DNA of 64,000 nt from an uncultured Lachnospiraceae bacterium (GCA_910579495.1 CAJTVD010000008.1:14190-78189), one strand, 5' to 3'. Shown: positions 16,856 to 25,962, counted from the first letter of the stretch. Numbers and translations are program-made. Notes: generated from the sequence alone by a model not told the origin.

Positions 16856-17746
16856 ATGGGAGAGGCCAAAGAGAAGAAGGATACAGTAGAAAAGGAGTTT
16901 CTGGCATTTCCGGATATCGCATCAGATACCATCAATGCCCTGCTGTACCAGGGGGAGGCAGTGACGGATGCAGCAAACCTGTGGACGGGGGCTACGGAAA
17001 CCATTTACCAAGGCAGGGAAAAGCTCCGGAGCCAATACGAGGATCTATGTAAATATGAACTGGCGGATGGCCGGGTGAATGTGATGTACCTGATCGCAAA
17101 CCAGAGCCAGACAGATGGGAAAATGCTATTGCGTAAAGCCGGCTATACGGGAGGGGTCTACAGGGAGCAGTATGAAGGAAAGATGCAGGAAATCTTCCCG
17201 GTTATTGAGCTGGTGCTTTATTGGGGGAGCCCCCGGTGGAGGGGCTGCCGTGACAGCCGCCAGTTATTCCAAAAACGGAAGCTTTCAGACAAAGCATGGA
17301 AATACATTGACAGCTTCAGGCTCCATGTATTTGAAATGCGCCACCTGCCAGGGGAGGTCAGGCACTTGTTCCAGAGCGATATGCGCATCGTGGCGGATTA
17401 CCTTGCGGAGGGTGATAGTTACCGGTCAGACAGGAAGATCGTGCATAAAGCCGCCCTGCTGAAAATGCTGGGGGCACTTTCCGGGGAAGGAAAAGCTGAA
17501 GAAGCAGAAGCGTGGCTGGAGGGCCGCGGGATCAGGGAGGAGGATGAGATTACTGTGTGTGAATTATTTGACCAGTATGTAAGGCAGGGAAGGGAAGAAG
17601 GAAGGTATGAGGGCGATGCCCGGAGGCTGGTCCTGGATATCGAAAAAATAATGAAGAACATGCACCTTTCGCTGGAAAAAGCCTGTGAAGTTTTTGAGAT
17701 CCCAGTGGGGAAATACGAGGAAGCCAAAAACACTTTAGGCTCTTAG
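16856..17746 (+). CDS. Rpn family recombination-promoting nuclease/putative transposase
   Basis: A 296-residue protein of the Rpn (PD-(D/E)xK nuclease-like) family that is expanded in Lachnospiraceae. Recognisable features are an opening FLAFPDIASDTINALLYQG with the early Asp, the middle IANQSQTDGKMLLRKAGY with the expected Gln/Glu-x-Gln core replaced by NQSQ, VIELVLYWGSPRW, FRLHVFEMRHLP, and MRIVADYLAEG. C-terminal ~70 residues contain a Gly/Arg/Glu helix (RQGREEGRYEGDA) typical of these proteins. Rpn proteins act as DNA nucleases that stimulate recombination and behave as mobile-like singletons. Start follows AGAAGGAGG. Confidence 0.75.
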   Translation: MGEAKEKKDTVEKEFLAFPDIASDTINALLYQGEAVTDAANLWTGATETIYQGREKLRSQYEDLCKYELADGRVNVMYLIANQSQTDGKMLLRKAGYTGGVYREQYEGKMQEIFPVIELVLYWGSPRWRGCRDSRQLFQKRKLSDKAWKYIDSFRLHVFEMRHLPGEVRHLFQSDMRIVADYLAEGDSYRSDRKIVHKAALLKMLGALSGEGKAEEAEAWLEGRGIREEDEITVCELFDQYVRQGREEGRYEGDARRLVLDIEKIMKNMHLSLEKACEVFEIPVGKYEEAKNTLGS

Positions 17747-17802
17747 GTACAGGGCTGCCCAAGGCAGGATAGCCAGGTATTGGCATAATTATTGGTTTCC
17801 GG

Positions 17803-17831
17803 TTGACAAATCCTTCATTTTTGCATATGCT
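17803..17831 (+). promoter_or_regulatory. Promoter of the cysE-cysS T-box leader
   Basis: TTGACA at 17803-17808, 17-base spacer, TATGCT at 17826-17831. The T-box leader begins shortly afterwards. Confidence 0.55.
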
Positions 17832-17879
17832 GATACTATAGCAATAAAACATCTGTCCTGCCATACCCAGGGCGCAATA

Positions 17880-18128
17880 TGAAAATGCTATGAACGGAAA
17901 GAGTATATTACGGAGTTTTTACACAGAGAGGGATTGCCGTCGGCTGGAAGCAGTCCTGTAAAAAGGTAATAGAAGTGCCTCCGGGAGCAGGTCCTGTGAA
18001 AGAAGATGCCATTGGCCAAGTAGCAGGGCACGTATCCACACGTTACGTGCAATAAGTGGAGGCATAGCCTTTATTAGAGTGGGACCGCGGATAACTTCGT
18101 CTCTAAAGGAGAGAGGTTATCCTTTTTT
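17880..18128 (+). promoter_or_regulatory. T-box riboswitch leader, probably cysteine-specific
   Basis: The conserved T-box AGAGTGGGACCGCGG lies at 18076-18090. It is followed by a terminator helix: GATAACTTCGTCTCT pairs with GAGAGAGGTTATC, then a T-run to about 18127. Upstream is a long structured stem I region with an AGTA motif, and GAAG followed by TGC at 17976-17978, a Cys codon in the position expected for the specifier. Known mechanism: uncharged tRNA-Cys pairs with the specifier and the T-box, stabilising an antiterminator. The downstream genes, cysE and cysS, make and use cysteine, which supports the specificity. Confidence 0.88.
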
Positions 18129-18227
18129 ATGCACACGTTGGCGCAGCATATGCCCGGTGCAGGGTGCCCTGCCGGACCGCGCATGGGCAGGGAAATATGG
18201 CGGACGCAGGTGAAAGGGAGCGATCAA

Positions 18228-18923
18228 GTGGGATTGATTAAGAGAATAAAAGAAGAAATAGCGATTATCAGGCAGAGGGACCCGGCGATCCACTCATCCA
18301 TGGAGGTTTTTCTTTATCCCAGCTTTAAAGTGATGCTGCATTACCGCATTGCCCACAGGCTGTATGAGAAGAAGCATTATTTTCTGGCAAGGTGGGTATC
18401 CCAGCGGGGGGTGCGGAAAACAGGGATTGAGATCCATCCTGGGGCACAAATTGGCAAAGGCTTCTTTATCGATCATGGAAATGGTGTTATAATTGGGGAG
18501 ACTACTGTCATAGGGGATAATGTGACCTTATACCAGGGGGTGACCCTTGGGGGGACAGGGAAAGAGCAGGGAAAGCGCCATCCCACCGTGGGCAACAACG
18601 TTATGATCAGTGCCGGGGCCAAGGTGTTAGGTTCCTTTAAAATTGGGGATAATTCTAAGATAGGGGCGGGAAGCGTCGTGCTGGAAGAGGTGCCGCCCAA
18701 TTCCACAGTGGTGGGTGTGCCGGGGAGGGTGGTAAAGCGGGACAATCGATCCCTTCCCCAGGAGGAGCTTGACCAGGTAAACCTGCCCGACCCTATAAAG
18801 GAAGAGATCAGTTCCCTGCACGGCGCCAACTTAGAGCTGACCAACCGCTTGCTTGATTTAGAGCAGGAAGTGCGAAAAATAAAACGCGGGGGAAACCCAA
18901 AGCCCCGCAGAAATGAGGAATGA
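18228..18923 (+). CDS. cysE: Serine O-acetyltransferase
   Basis: I place the start at GTG 18228, preceded by AAAGGGAG; the upstream in-frame ATG at 18129 lies against the T-box terminator and gives a non-homologous extension. About 231 residues. The N-terminal helical half includes RDPAIHSSMEVFLYPSFK; the C-terminal half is a left-handed beta helix of hexapeptide repeats with TGIEIHPGAQIGKGFFID and DHGNGVIIGETTVIGDNV, whose His and Asp are catalytic in the family. It acetylates serine with acetyl-CoA to feed cysteine synthesis. The stop overlaps the cysS start by a few bases, so the two are coupled under the T-box. Confidence 0.95.
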   Translation: MGLIKRIKEEIAIIRQRDPAIHSSMEVFLYPSFKVMLHYRIAHRLYEKKHYFLARWVSQRGVRKTGIEIHPGAQIGKGFFIDHGNGVIIGETTVIGDNVTLYQGVTLGGTGKEQGKRHPTVGNNVMISAGAKVLGSFKIGDNSKIGAGSVVLEEVPPNSTVVGVPGRVVKRDNRSLPQEELDQVNLPDPIKEEISSLHGANLELTNRLLDLEQEVRKIKRGGNPKPRRNEE

Positions 18924-20332
18924 TGAAAATTTACAACACACTGTCCAGGAAAAAAGAAGAACTTGTCCCTTTAGAGGAAGGAAAGATCAAAATGTATGTG
19001 TGCGGCCCTACGGTATACGATTTTATCCATATAGGCAACGCACGGCCCATGATTGTGTTTGACACGGTAAGGCGTTATATGGAGCGCAAAGGATATGAAG
19101 TGAACTTTGTATCCAATTTTACAGATGTTGATGACAAGATCATCAAAAAGGCCCTGGAGGAAGGGGTGGACGCTTCTGTGATCTCCCAGCGTTATATTGA
19201 GGAATGCAAAAAGGATATGGCGGCCCTGAATGTAAAGCCGGCCACCACCCATCCCAAGGCCACGGAAGAGATTGGCGGCATGCTGGATATGATCGGGGAC
19301 CTGATGGAGAAGGGATATGCCTATGCGGCGGCGGACGGTACTGTTTACTATAGGACCCGGCGGTTCCAGGAATATGGGAAGCTTTCCCACAAAAATCTCG
19401 ATGACCTCCAGGGGGGGAACCGTTCCCTGCTGGTAACAGGCCAGGACCAGAAGGAGGATGCCCTGGACTTTGTGCTCTGGAAGCCCAAAAAGGAAGGGGA
19501 GCCTTACTGGGAATCCCCCTGGTGCCAGGGACGCCCGGGGTGGCATATTGAGTGTTCGGTGATGAGCAGGAAATATCTGGGGGAGGAAATTGACATTCAT
19601 GCAGGGGGGGAGGACCTGGTCTTCCCACACCATGAAAATGAGATCGCCCAGTCAGAGGCGGCAAACGGGAAGCCCTTTGCCAAATACTGGATGCACAACG
19701 CCTTTTTAAATATCAACAACAGGAAGATGTCCAAATCCCAGGGGAATTTCTTTACGGTAAGGGATATTGGGGAAAAATATGATCTGCAGGTACTGCGGTT
19801 TTTCATGCTTTCCGCCCATTACCGGAGCCCTTTGAATTTCAGCGCAGAGCTGATGGAAGCGGCGGCAAACGGCTATGGGAGGATCGTCACCAGTGTGGGC
19901 AACCTGGATTACCTGCTGGAAAACGCCGGGGACCTTCCTATGGACGAAAGGGAGAAATGCCTTGTACAGGAGGCAGAAGGCTTTGGGGATAAATTTGACC
20001 AGGCCATGGAGGATGATTTTAACACAGCGGATGCCATTGCCGCCATTTTTGAGCTGGTGAAGTTTGCCAATTCCCATACCGATGCAAACAGCAGCAGGGA
20101 GTTTTTGCAGAAGATGAAGGGAGAGATAATGGAGCTTTGCGGAGTGTGCGGGCTGATCGTGGAGAAGCAGCAGGAGATGCCCCAGGGGGACATTGAGGCA
20201 CTGATCGCAGAACGCCAGGCGGCCCGGAAGGCAAAGAATTTTCAGCGGGCGGACGAGATCAGGGAGGAACTGCTTGGCAGAGGGATCATCCTGGAGGATA
20301 CCCGCGAAGGAGTGAAATGGAAGAGAGCATAA
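18920..20332 (+). CDS. cysS: Cysteinyl-tRNA synthetase
   Basis: A 470-residue class I synthetase that charges tRNA-Cys. It carries the zinc Cys in YVCGPTVYDF, the HIGH-like motif IHIGNARP, WHIECSVMS and HAGGEDLVFPHHENE with the other zinc ligands, and KMSKSQGNF (the KMSKS loop). The C-terminal helical domain includes FQRADEIREELLGRGI. Length matches the family. It overlaps cysE at the start and the mrnC gene at the end (16 bases), giving the classic clostridial order cysE-cysS-mrnC-rlmB behind one T-box. Confidence 0.97.
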   Translation: MMKIYNTLSRKKEELVPLEEGKIKMYVCGPTVYDFIHIGNARPMIVFDTVRRYMERKGYEVNFVSNFTDVDDKIIKKALEEGVDASVISQRYIEECKKDMAALNVKPATTHPKATEEIGGMLDMIGDLMEKGYAYAAADGTVYYRTRRFQEYGKLSHKNLDDLQGGNRSLLVTGQDQKEDALDFVLWKPKKEGEPYWESPWCQGRPGWHIECSVMSRKYLGEEIDIHAGGEDLVFPHHENEIAQSEAANGKPFAKYWMHNAFLNINNRKMSKSQGNFFTVRDIGEKYDLQVLRFFMLSAHYRSPLNFSAELMEAAANGYGRIVTSVGNLDYLLENAGDLPMDEREKCLVQEAEGFGDKFDQAMEDDFNTADAIAAIFELVKFANSHTDANSSREFLQKMKGEIMELCGVCGLIVEKQQEMPQGDIEALIAERQAARKAKNFQRADEIREELLGRGIILEDTREGVKWKRA

Positions 20333-20760
20333 GCCTGTTATCACAGATCAAAATGAGCTTTGGCTTGAAGGAAGTAGATATCCGCACCTATTCCCCATTG
20401 ACCCTCGCTTATATCGGGGACGGGATCTACGAGCTGGTAGTCCGGACGATTGTAGTGCAGATGGGTAACGCGCCGGTAAATAAGCTGAACAAAAAGACTA
20501 TCCAGTATGTGAAAGCCCCTGCCCAGGCACAGATTGCCCAGGGGCTTTTGGAAGAATTTACCCCAGAAGAGCTGGCGGTGTATAAAAGAGGGAAAAATGC
20601 AAAGCCTTATTCTGTGGCCAAAAACGCCACACTGGGAGAGTACAAAAGCGCCACAGGGCTGGAGGCGCTGATGGGATACCTATACCTTACCGACCAGATG
20701 GAGCGGGCGCTGGCGCTGATGAAAATCGGTTTACATAAGATAGAAGAGAAAGAAGCATAA
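20317..20760 (+). CDS. mrnC: Mini-ribonuclease III
   Basis: A 147-residue RNase III-like catalytic domain without a dsRNA-binding domain, the hallmark of Mini-III, which matures 23S rRNA ends in Gram-positive bacteria. LTLAYIGDGIYELVVR contains the signature acidic residues of helix 1, and YKSATGLEALMGYLYL matches the second catalytic block with its Glu. It overlaps the end of cysS, and is followed by rlmB, the usual neighbour. Confidence 0.94.
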   Translation: MEESISLLSQIKMSFGLKEVDIRTYSPLTLAYIGDGIYELVVRTIVVQMGNAPVNKLNKKTIQYVKAPAQAQIAQGLLEEFTPEELAVYKRGKNAKPYSVAKNATLGEYKSATGLEALMGYLYLTDQMERALALMKIGLHKIEEKEA

Positions 20761-20823
20761 GACGGGAGCCGCGCACAGGCGGCGGGTGAAAGCGGGCAGG
20801 GCCGTTCTTACAGGAGAGGGAAA

Positions 20824-21585
20824 ATGGAAAAAGAAAAGGAAACCAGGGAGCCAAATGAGTTTATAATAGAAGGAAGGAACCCGGTGATCGAAGCTTTCCG
20901 TTCAGGGAAAGCCATTGACAGGGTCTATATACAGGATGGGTGCCAGGACGGCCCCATACAGACCATTAAGAGGGAAGCCAGGAAGAAGGGTACCCCGATC
21001 AAGTATGTGGCAAGGGAACGCCTTGGCCAGATATCGGAGACGGGCAGGCACCAGGGGGTGATCGCCTGTGCGGCGGCTTATGAATATGCAGAAGTGGAGG
21101 ACATGCTCCGCCTGGCGGAAGAAAAGGGGGAACCGCCTTTTCTCTTCCTGCTGGACAACATTGAAGACCCCCATAATCTGGGAGCGATCATAAGGACTGC
21201 CAACCTGGCGGGGGCCCATGGCGTAATCATTCCCAAAAACCGGGCGGTGGGGCTGACGGCGGCGGTGGCGAGAGCTTCCGCAGGGGCACTGAATTATACG
21301 CCGGTGGCCCGGGTGACCAACCTGGCCGCCGCCATCACGGAGCTGAAAAAGAAAGGGCTTTGGTTTGTATGCGCCCATATGGATGGTGAGAGTATGTACA
21401 GCCTGAATTTAAAAGGCCCTATAGGCATGGTAATCGGCAGCGAAGGAGAAGGGGTGGGACGGCTGGTAATGGAAAAGTGCGATATGACAGCGTCGATCCC
21501 CATGAAGGGGAACATTGATTCCCTGAACGCCTCTGTAGCGGCCGGCGTGCTTGCCTATGAGATCCTGCGGCAGAGGCTTGGGTAA
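20824..21585 (+). CDS. rlmB: 23S rRNA (guanosine-2'-O)-methyltransferase RlmB-like
   Basis: A 253-residue SPOUT methyltransferase. The N-terminal substrate-binding domain starts IIEGRNPVIEAFRSG; the catalytic domain shows LLDNIEDPHNLGAIIRTAN (motif 1 with the catalytic Arg), IGMVIGSEGEGVGRL (motif 2) and SIPMKGNIDSLNASVAAGVL (motif 3), which form the AdoMet knot. It methylates 23S rRNA in E. coli at G2251; the clostridial target may differ. AGGAGAGG precedes the ATG. Gap from mrnC is 63 bases. Confidence 0.94.
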   Translation: MEKEKETREPNEFIIEGRNPVIEAFRSGKAIDRVYIQDGCQDGPIQTIKREARKKGTPIKYVARERLGQISETGRHQGVIACAAAYEYAEVEDMLRLAEEKGEPPFLFLLDNIEDPHNLGAIIRTANLAGAHGVIIPKNRAVGLTAAVARASAGALNYTPVARVTNLAAAITELKKKGLWFVCAHMDGESMYSLNLKGPIGMVIGSEGEGVGRLVMEKCDMTASIPMKGNIDSLNASVAAGVLAYEILRQRLG

Positions 21586-21605
21586 TATCAGGTGAGAGTA
21601 AGGAC

Positions 21606-23186
21606 ATGGGAAAAATAAACCGCTTTTTACTAACGGCCATTGCCATGGTGGCAATCATGATTGCTGCCGTGGGGGTTGACAGGGGATTAAAATATTACGA
21701 AGCCCGCAGGTGGGAAAAGGAGCGGGTGGCAAGGTATGAACAGGCATATGCGGAAGCTGCCGATATCAGGATGACTATCAAGGAGCTGTCCAGGGACAAG
21801 GATGCCATTGAAGCTTTTATTGAGGAAAACAGGGCATATTTTGATGAGGATGAAGAGCAGTTCCTGTTATGGGAATCTGGTATGGGGGAGAGCCTGGGGG
21901 AACCCGGGTTTGACGGTGCCCAGGAAAGTAGCCTCACACAGGAGGGCAATGGGGATATTCCCGGGACAATTTCCGGGGAAAGTATAGATATTCCGCAGCC
22001 AGGGACGGAAGGGGTATCTGAAAACCAGATAACAGAAGGGCCTTATGGGGAAGGGGATATTTCAGGCGGCCAGGCGCCAGGGGAACCGGGCGATTATGGC
22101 AGCCAGGGGCAGGACATTTCCGGTAACTGGATAATGGATAACTCTGGCAACGGGATATGGGATGTTTCCGGCAATGGCGCACCGGAGGTATCCGGCAACG
22201 GGATATGGGGCATTTCCGGCAATGGCACACCAGAGGTATCCGGCAACGGGATATGGGGCATTTCCGGCAATGGCGCACCAGGAGTATCCGGCAACGGGAT
22301 ATGGGATATTACCGGCAGCCAGGCCACAGATATCTCCGGCAATAAGGCAGGCGGCATTTCCGGCAACAGTGCCATGTACCTGCCTGCCGGACAGGGGGGA
22401 AGTACCATATCCGGTAATACGCTGCTGGAAAAGAGGAAGGTCCGGGGGTCTTATATGGAAACCCGGATGCAGAACAAGTCGGATTTAAAGGTCATTGCCC
22501 ATAAGGAGTTTGACTTCTCCGGCATGTCCATTGCCTGCCTTGGGGACAGCATTACCCAGGCAGCGAACCTGGATGATATGGAAAACTACCAGCAATATTC
22601 TTATCCCACCAGGCTGAAAGAGCTGCTGGGGGCGAAAAACGTGACAAACCTGGGAATCGGCGGCTCTTCTATTGGAAGATATTGGGAAAACGCCTTTGTG
22701 GACAGGTTCCGGGAGATACCGCAGGATACAGACCTGATCATTGTTATGGGAGGGACCAACGACGGTTTCTGCCTGGACCAGGAGGATTTTGGCACAATGG
22801 AAGAACGTAAACCAAGAACTTTTCTTGGGGATCTGGACGAGCTGATGCGTGGGCTGAAAGAGTCTTACCCGGAGGCAGACATTATATTTGTGACGCCCCT
22901 GCCCAATGTTCTCCATGATATGCTCCGGAAGGAACGGAGCGAACTTTTGTCCCAGACAGTGATTGCTGGCGCAATCCGCAAGCTGGGGGCGGAACACGGG
23001 ATTCCGGTAATTGACCTTTATAATTCCAATGTGCTGGATACCCATGACGCGGCGGTGATCTATAACTATATGCCTGACGGGGTACACTGTAATGAGGACG
23101 GCTACGTCCTGTTGGCGGAGCGGATTGCCGCGGAGCTGATACGGTTTTATGAAAACAGGGAGGGTTTTGATGGGAAATCAATATGA
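21606..23186 (+). CDS. Membrane-anchored SGNH/GDSL hydrolase with Ser-Gly-Asn repeat stalk
   Basis: Residues ~6-25 (FLLTAIAMVAIMIAAVGVD) form an N-terminal membrane segment, followed by a charged helix (~30-80) and a low-complexity Gly/Ser/Asn stalk (~90-275) built from 16-residue repeats of the type VSGNGIWGISGNG. The C-terminal ~220 residues are an SGNH hydrolase: block I IACLGDSITQ, block II NLGIGGSSIG, block III VMGGTNDGF and block V DGVHCNEDGY, giving Ser, Gly, Asn and His/Asp of the active site. It would act outside the cell on an ester, possibly a surface polymer or acetylated glycan, held off the membrane by the stalk. The substrate is unknown. Confidence 0.85.
   Translation: MGKINRFLLTAIAMVAIMIAAVGVDRGLKYYEARRWEKERVARYEQAYAEAADIRMTIKELSRDKDAIEAFIEENRAYFDEDEEQFLLWESGMGESLGEPGFDGAQESSLTQEGNGDIPGTISGESIDIPQPGTEGVSENQITEGPYGEGDISGGQAPGEPGDYGSQGQDISGNWIMDNSGNGIWDVSGNGAPEVSGNGIWGISGNGTPEVSGNGIWGISGNGAPGVSGNGIWDITGSQATDISGNKAGGISGNSAMYLPAGQGGSTISGNTLLEKRKVRGSYMETRMQNKSDLKVIAHKEFDFSGMSIACLGDSITQAANLDDMENYQQYSYPTRLKELLGAKNVTNLGIGGSSIGRYWENAFVDRFREIPQDTDLIIVMGGTNDGFCLDQEDFGTMEERKPRTFLGDLDELMRGLKESYPEADIIFVTPLPNVLHDMLRKERSELLSQTVIAGAIRKLGAEHGIPVIDLYNSNVLDTHDAAVIYNYMPDGVHCNEDGYVLLAERIAAELIRFYENREGFDGKSI
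22146..22337 (+). repeat. Four 48-bp tandem repeats inside the GDSL hydrolase gene
   Basis: Copies starting GGCAACGGGATATGGG occur at 22146, 22194, 22242 and 22290, exactly 48 bases apart, encoding 16-residue units. Copies 2 and 3 are nearly identical in DNA, which suggests recent expansion or homogenisation. Confidence 0.9.
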
Positions 23187-24573
23187 TGTGATTATTATCG
23201 GTGCGGGGCCGGGAGGAATCTTCTGTGCCTATGAGTTATTGGATAAAAAGAAGGATTTAAAGGTATTGCTTGTTGAAAAGGGGCGTTCTATAGAAAAGAG
23301 ACAGTGTCCTAAACGTACCACGAAACAATGTGTGGGCTGTAAGCCCTGCTCCATCACCACAGGGTTTGCAGGGGCGGGGGCGTTTTCTGACGGGAAGCTG
23401 TCCCTTTCCCCGGACGTGGGGGGAAACCTTCCTGCGATCCTGGGCTATGAGGCCACAGAGAAGCTGATTAGCGAGTCAGATAGCATTTATCTGAAATTCG
23501 GCGCGGATACCAACGTTTACGGGATAGATAAGCAGGCGGAAATCCGGGAGATCAGGAAGAAAGCCATCAACGCCAATTTAAAGCTGGTGGAATGCCCCAT
23601 CCGCCATCTGGGGACCGAGGAAGGCTATAAGATTTATGAAAAGCTCCAGCATCACCTTACAGAGCAGGGAGCAGAGCTTAAATTCAACACCATGGTGGAA
23701 GAGATCCTGGTGGAAGGCCACCGGGCGGTGGGCATCCGCACGGACAAGGGAGAGGTTTATTACGCCGGGGAGATTGTGTCCGCTGTTGGGCGTGAGGGGG
23801 CCGACTGGTTCAAAAATAAATGTGAGGAAATCGGCATTGAGACTACCCCAGGCACAGTGGACATTGGTGTCCGGGTGGAAGTGCGGGATGAAGTGATGCA
23901 GTTCCTGAACGAAAATTTGTATGAAGCCAAGCTGATTTACCATACCCCTACCTTTGACGACAAGGTGCGGACTTTCTGTACAAACCCTTCCGGGGAGGTT
24001 GCCACGGAATACTATGAGGGCGGCCTGGCGGTGGTGAACGGCCACGCTTACAAATCCAGGGAATACAAGACCAACAATACCAATTTTGCAATCCTGGTAA
24101 GCAAAAATTTTACCAAGCCTTTTAAAACCCCAATAGAGTACGGGAAACATATCGCCCAGCTTTCCAATATGCTCTGTGGGGGCAGGATCATGGTACAGAC
24201 TTTCGGTGACCTGCGCAGGGGAAGAAGGACCACGGAGGAACGGCTGTGCCGGAATAACCTGCTTCCCACCTTAAAGGATGCAGTGCCCGGGGATCTTTCC
24301 CTGGTATTCCCCCACAGGATTATGGTGGATATAGAGGAGATGCTCCTGGCCCTGGATAAGATCACCCCGGGGATTGCGGCGGAGGAGACATTACTGTACG
24401 GTGTGGAGGTGAAATTCTATTCCAACCGGGTGATTGTAAACAAGGATTTTGAGACCAGCATCAAAGGGCTCCGGGCCATCGGTGACGGGGCGGGAGTGAC
24501 CAGAGGGCTGCAGCAGGCCTCCGCAAACGGTATCAGCGTGGCAAGAAGCATCCTGGATTCTAAGAGGGCATGA
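23170..24573 (+). CDS. NAD(P)/FAD-dependent oxidoreductase (FAD-dependent dehydrogenase family)
   Basis: Start at 23170 gives MGNQYDVIIIGAGPGG with AGGGAGG upstream and overlaps the hydrolase gene's end. About 467 residues with an N-terminal Rossmann GxGPGG motif, a Cys-rich insert RQCPKRTTKQCVGCKPC (four Cys, possibly a metal or cluster site), FAGAGAFSDGKLSLSPDVG, and the C-terminal FAD contact RAIGDGAGVTRGLQQAS. The family is widely conserved in Firmicutes, but its substrate is not established to my knowledge. Its end overlaps the next gene's start (ATGA). Confidence 0.88.
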   Translation: MGNQYDVIIIGAGPGGIFCAYELLDKKKDLKVLLVEKGRSIEKRQCPKRTTKQCVGCKPCSITTGFAGAGAFSDGKLSLSPDVGGNLPAILGYEATEKLISESDSIYLKFGADTNVYGIDKQAEIREIRKKAINANLKLVECPIRHLGTEEGYKIYEKLQHHLTEQGAELKFNTMVEEILVEGHRAVGIRTDKGEVYYAGEIVSAVGREGADWFKNKCEEIGIETTPGTVDIGVRVEVRDEVMQFLNENLYEAKLIYHTPTFDDKVRTFCTNPSGEVATEYYEGGLAVVNGHAYKSREYKTNNTNFAILVSKNFTKPFKTPIEYGKHIAQLSNMLCGGRIMVQTFGDLRRGRRTTEERLCRNNLLPTLKDAVPGDLSLVFPHRIMVDIEEMLLALDKITPGIAAEETLLYGVEVKFYSNRVIVNKDFETSIKGLRAIGDGAGVTRGLQQASANGISVARSILDSKRA

Positions 24574-25706
24574 AGGCCATGGGCTGCAAGGGAAAGGGCG
24601 GCCCGGGAGGCAAAAACCTGGGCGCTGGAGAAAGCAGGAGGCGAAAACGCTTAAAGGGCGCAGGAAGATTGGCAGCAATGCTGTTGTTGGGGTTGCTGCT
24701 TTTGGGCCTTACCGGCTGTGGGAAAAGCCAGGCAGGCATCCGGCTGGTGCTTACCACCGGGTTTAAAAAAAATGAGGTTTTCCGCATTGAATCCATGTCC
24801 TGTACCCTGCCGGAGGTGATGGTTTACCTGGTCAACACCAAAGAACAGTATGAGAGCGTTTACGGAGAAAAAATATGGGAGACCAGTTTAAACGGCGTGA
24901 CCTTGGAGGAAAGCATCAAGGATACGGTGCTTGCCCAGCTTGCCCAGGTAAAGACCATGAACCTGCTGGCAGGGCAATATGATGTGGCCCTGAATGAAGA
25001 AGAGCGGCAGAAGGTTAAAGAAGCCGCCGCCGCCTACTTTGGCTCCCTGAACCAGGCAGAGCGGGAAGCCATGCAGGCCACGGAGGATATCATTGAAAAC
25101 CTTTATACGGAGTTTGCCCTGGCAAATAAAGTGTACGAGTATATTATCAAGGATATCAACCCGGAAATCAGCGATGATGAGGCCAGGACCATCACTGTGC
25201 GTTACATTTTTATCAGAACCTGCTCTGTGGACAGTGCAGGAGTGAAAACACAATACAGCCCGGAAGAAAAGGCCAAAGCGCGGGCGCTGGCAGAGGAAAT
25301 CCTGGGCCTGGCAAGGGAAGAAGGGAGCGACTTTGAAGAGCTGGTGTTAACCTACAGCGAAGGGGAAAAGAATACCTATTCCTTCGGAAAAGGGGAGACG
25401 GAAAAGATTTTTGAGGATGCCGCCTTTAACCTGGGGACGGACGAGGTCAGCGGCCTTATAGAGACAGAGAATGGCTATTATATTATCAAATGTATCAGCA
25501 CGTTTAACCGGGAGGAGACCGATGCCAACAAAGTGAAGATTGTGGAAAAGCGCAGAAGAGAAGTGTTTGGCCAGGAATACGACGTGTTTGTGGCATCCCT
25601 CACAAGGACCTTGAATGAAGAACTCTGGGCAAAGGTTTCCTTTGTGGAGGACGATGAGATAGAAACCAAAGATTTTTTTGATATTTACAATCAATATTTC
25701 AGTTAA
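24570..25706 (+). CDS. PpiC-type peptidyl-prolyl isomerase/foldase lipoprotein
   Basis: A 378-residue lipoprotein: Arg/Lys-rich head, hydrophobic LAAMLLLGLLLLGLTGC with lipobox LTGC at about residues 47-50. A SurA/PrsA-like N-terminal helical region follows, then a parvulin domain (~205-325) with RYIFIRTCS, ARALAEEILGLAREEGSDFE, and FNLGTDEVSGLIETENGYYI. It would assist folding of exported proteins on the outer face of the membrane. It overlaps the FAD enzyme gene by four bases. The start is tentative: ATG 24570 or 24579. Confidence 0.88.
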   Translation: MKAMGCKGKGGPGGKNLGAGESRRRKRLKGAGRLAAMLLLGLLLLGLTGCGKSQAGIRLVLTTGFKKNEVFRIESMSCTLPEVMVYLVNTKEQYESVYGEKIWETSLNGVTLEESIKDTVLAQLAQVKTMNLLAGQYDVALNEEERQKVKEAAAAYFGSLNQAEREAMQATEDIIENLYTEFALANKVYEYIIKDINPEISDDEARTITVRYIFIRTCSVDSAGVKTQYSPEEKAKARALAEEILGLAREEGSDFEELVLTYSEGEKNTYSFGKGETEKIFEDAAFNLGTDEVSGLIETENGYYIIKCISTFNREETDANKVKIVEKRRREVFGQEYDVFVASLTRTLNEELWAKVSFVEDDEIETKDFFDIYNQYFS

Positions 25707-25825
25707 GGCCCGGGAGGCTTTGTAGTTTTGAAAGGCCATTTATATTCTTTCCAGTACTATAAAAGAAGTTAATAAAAATTTTAGAATTGGGGAAACCTTG
25801 AAAATATAGGGTTTTCCAGCAATTA

Positions 25826-25852
25826 TTAGCACTCTTTTTAAATGAGTGCTAA
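25826..25852 (+). promoter_or_regulatory. CIRCE operator (HrcA site) upstream of htpG
   Basis: TTAGCACTC, nine bases, GAGTGCTAA: a perfect match to the CIRCE inverted repeat recognised by the heat-shock repressor HrcA. It lies 111 bases before the htpG start, just upstream of a sigma-A promoter. Confidence 0.93.
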
Positions 25853-25859
25853 TTTTGTC

Positions 25860-25888
25860 TTGACTTTTGGGCAAAAGGGAATTACACT
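25860..25888 (+). promoter_or_regulatory. Sigma-A promoter of htpG
   Basis: TTGACT at 25860-25865, 17-base spacer, TACACT at 25883-25888. The CIRCE element ends 7 bases upstream of the -35. A second possible promoter (TTGAAA at 25798 with AATTAT) would place CIRCE at the transcription start. Confidence 0.6.
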
Positions 25889-25962
25889 TTACTTTAGCGA
25901 AAAGAAAGCAAGGCGAAAAGCCTTCAGGGAGATTGAGGAAAAGAGAAAAGGAGTGATTTATC

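Noticed and set aside
18129..18227. ATG 18129 as cysE start
   Set aside because: It abuts the T-box terminator T-run and encodes sequence unlike CysE; GTG 18228 has AAAGGGAG.
22094..22408. Pro/Leu-rich reverse-strand frame in the GDSL hydrolase repeats
   Set aside because: It is a shadow of the 48-bp coding repeat; the forward frame has the full hydrolase.
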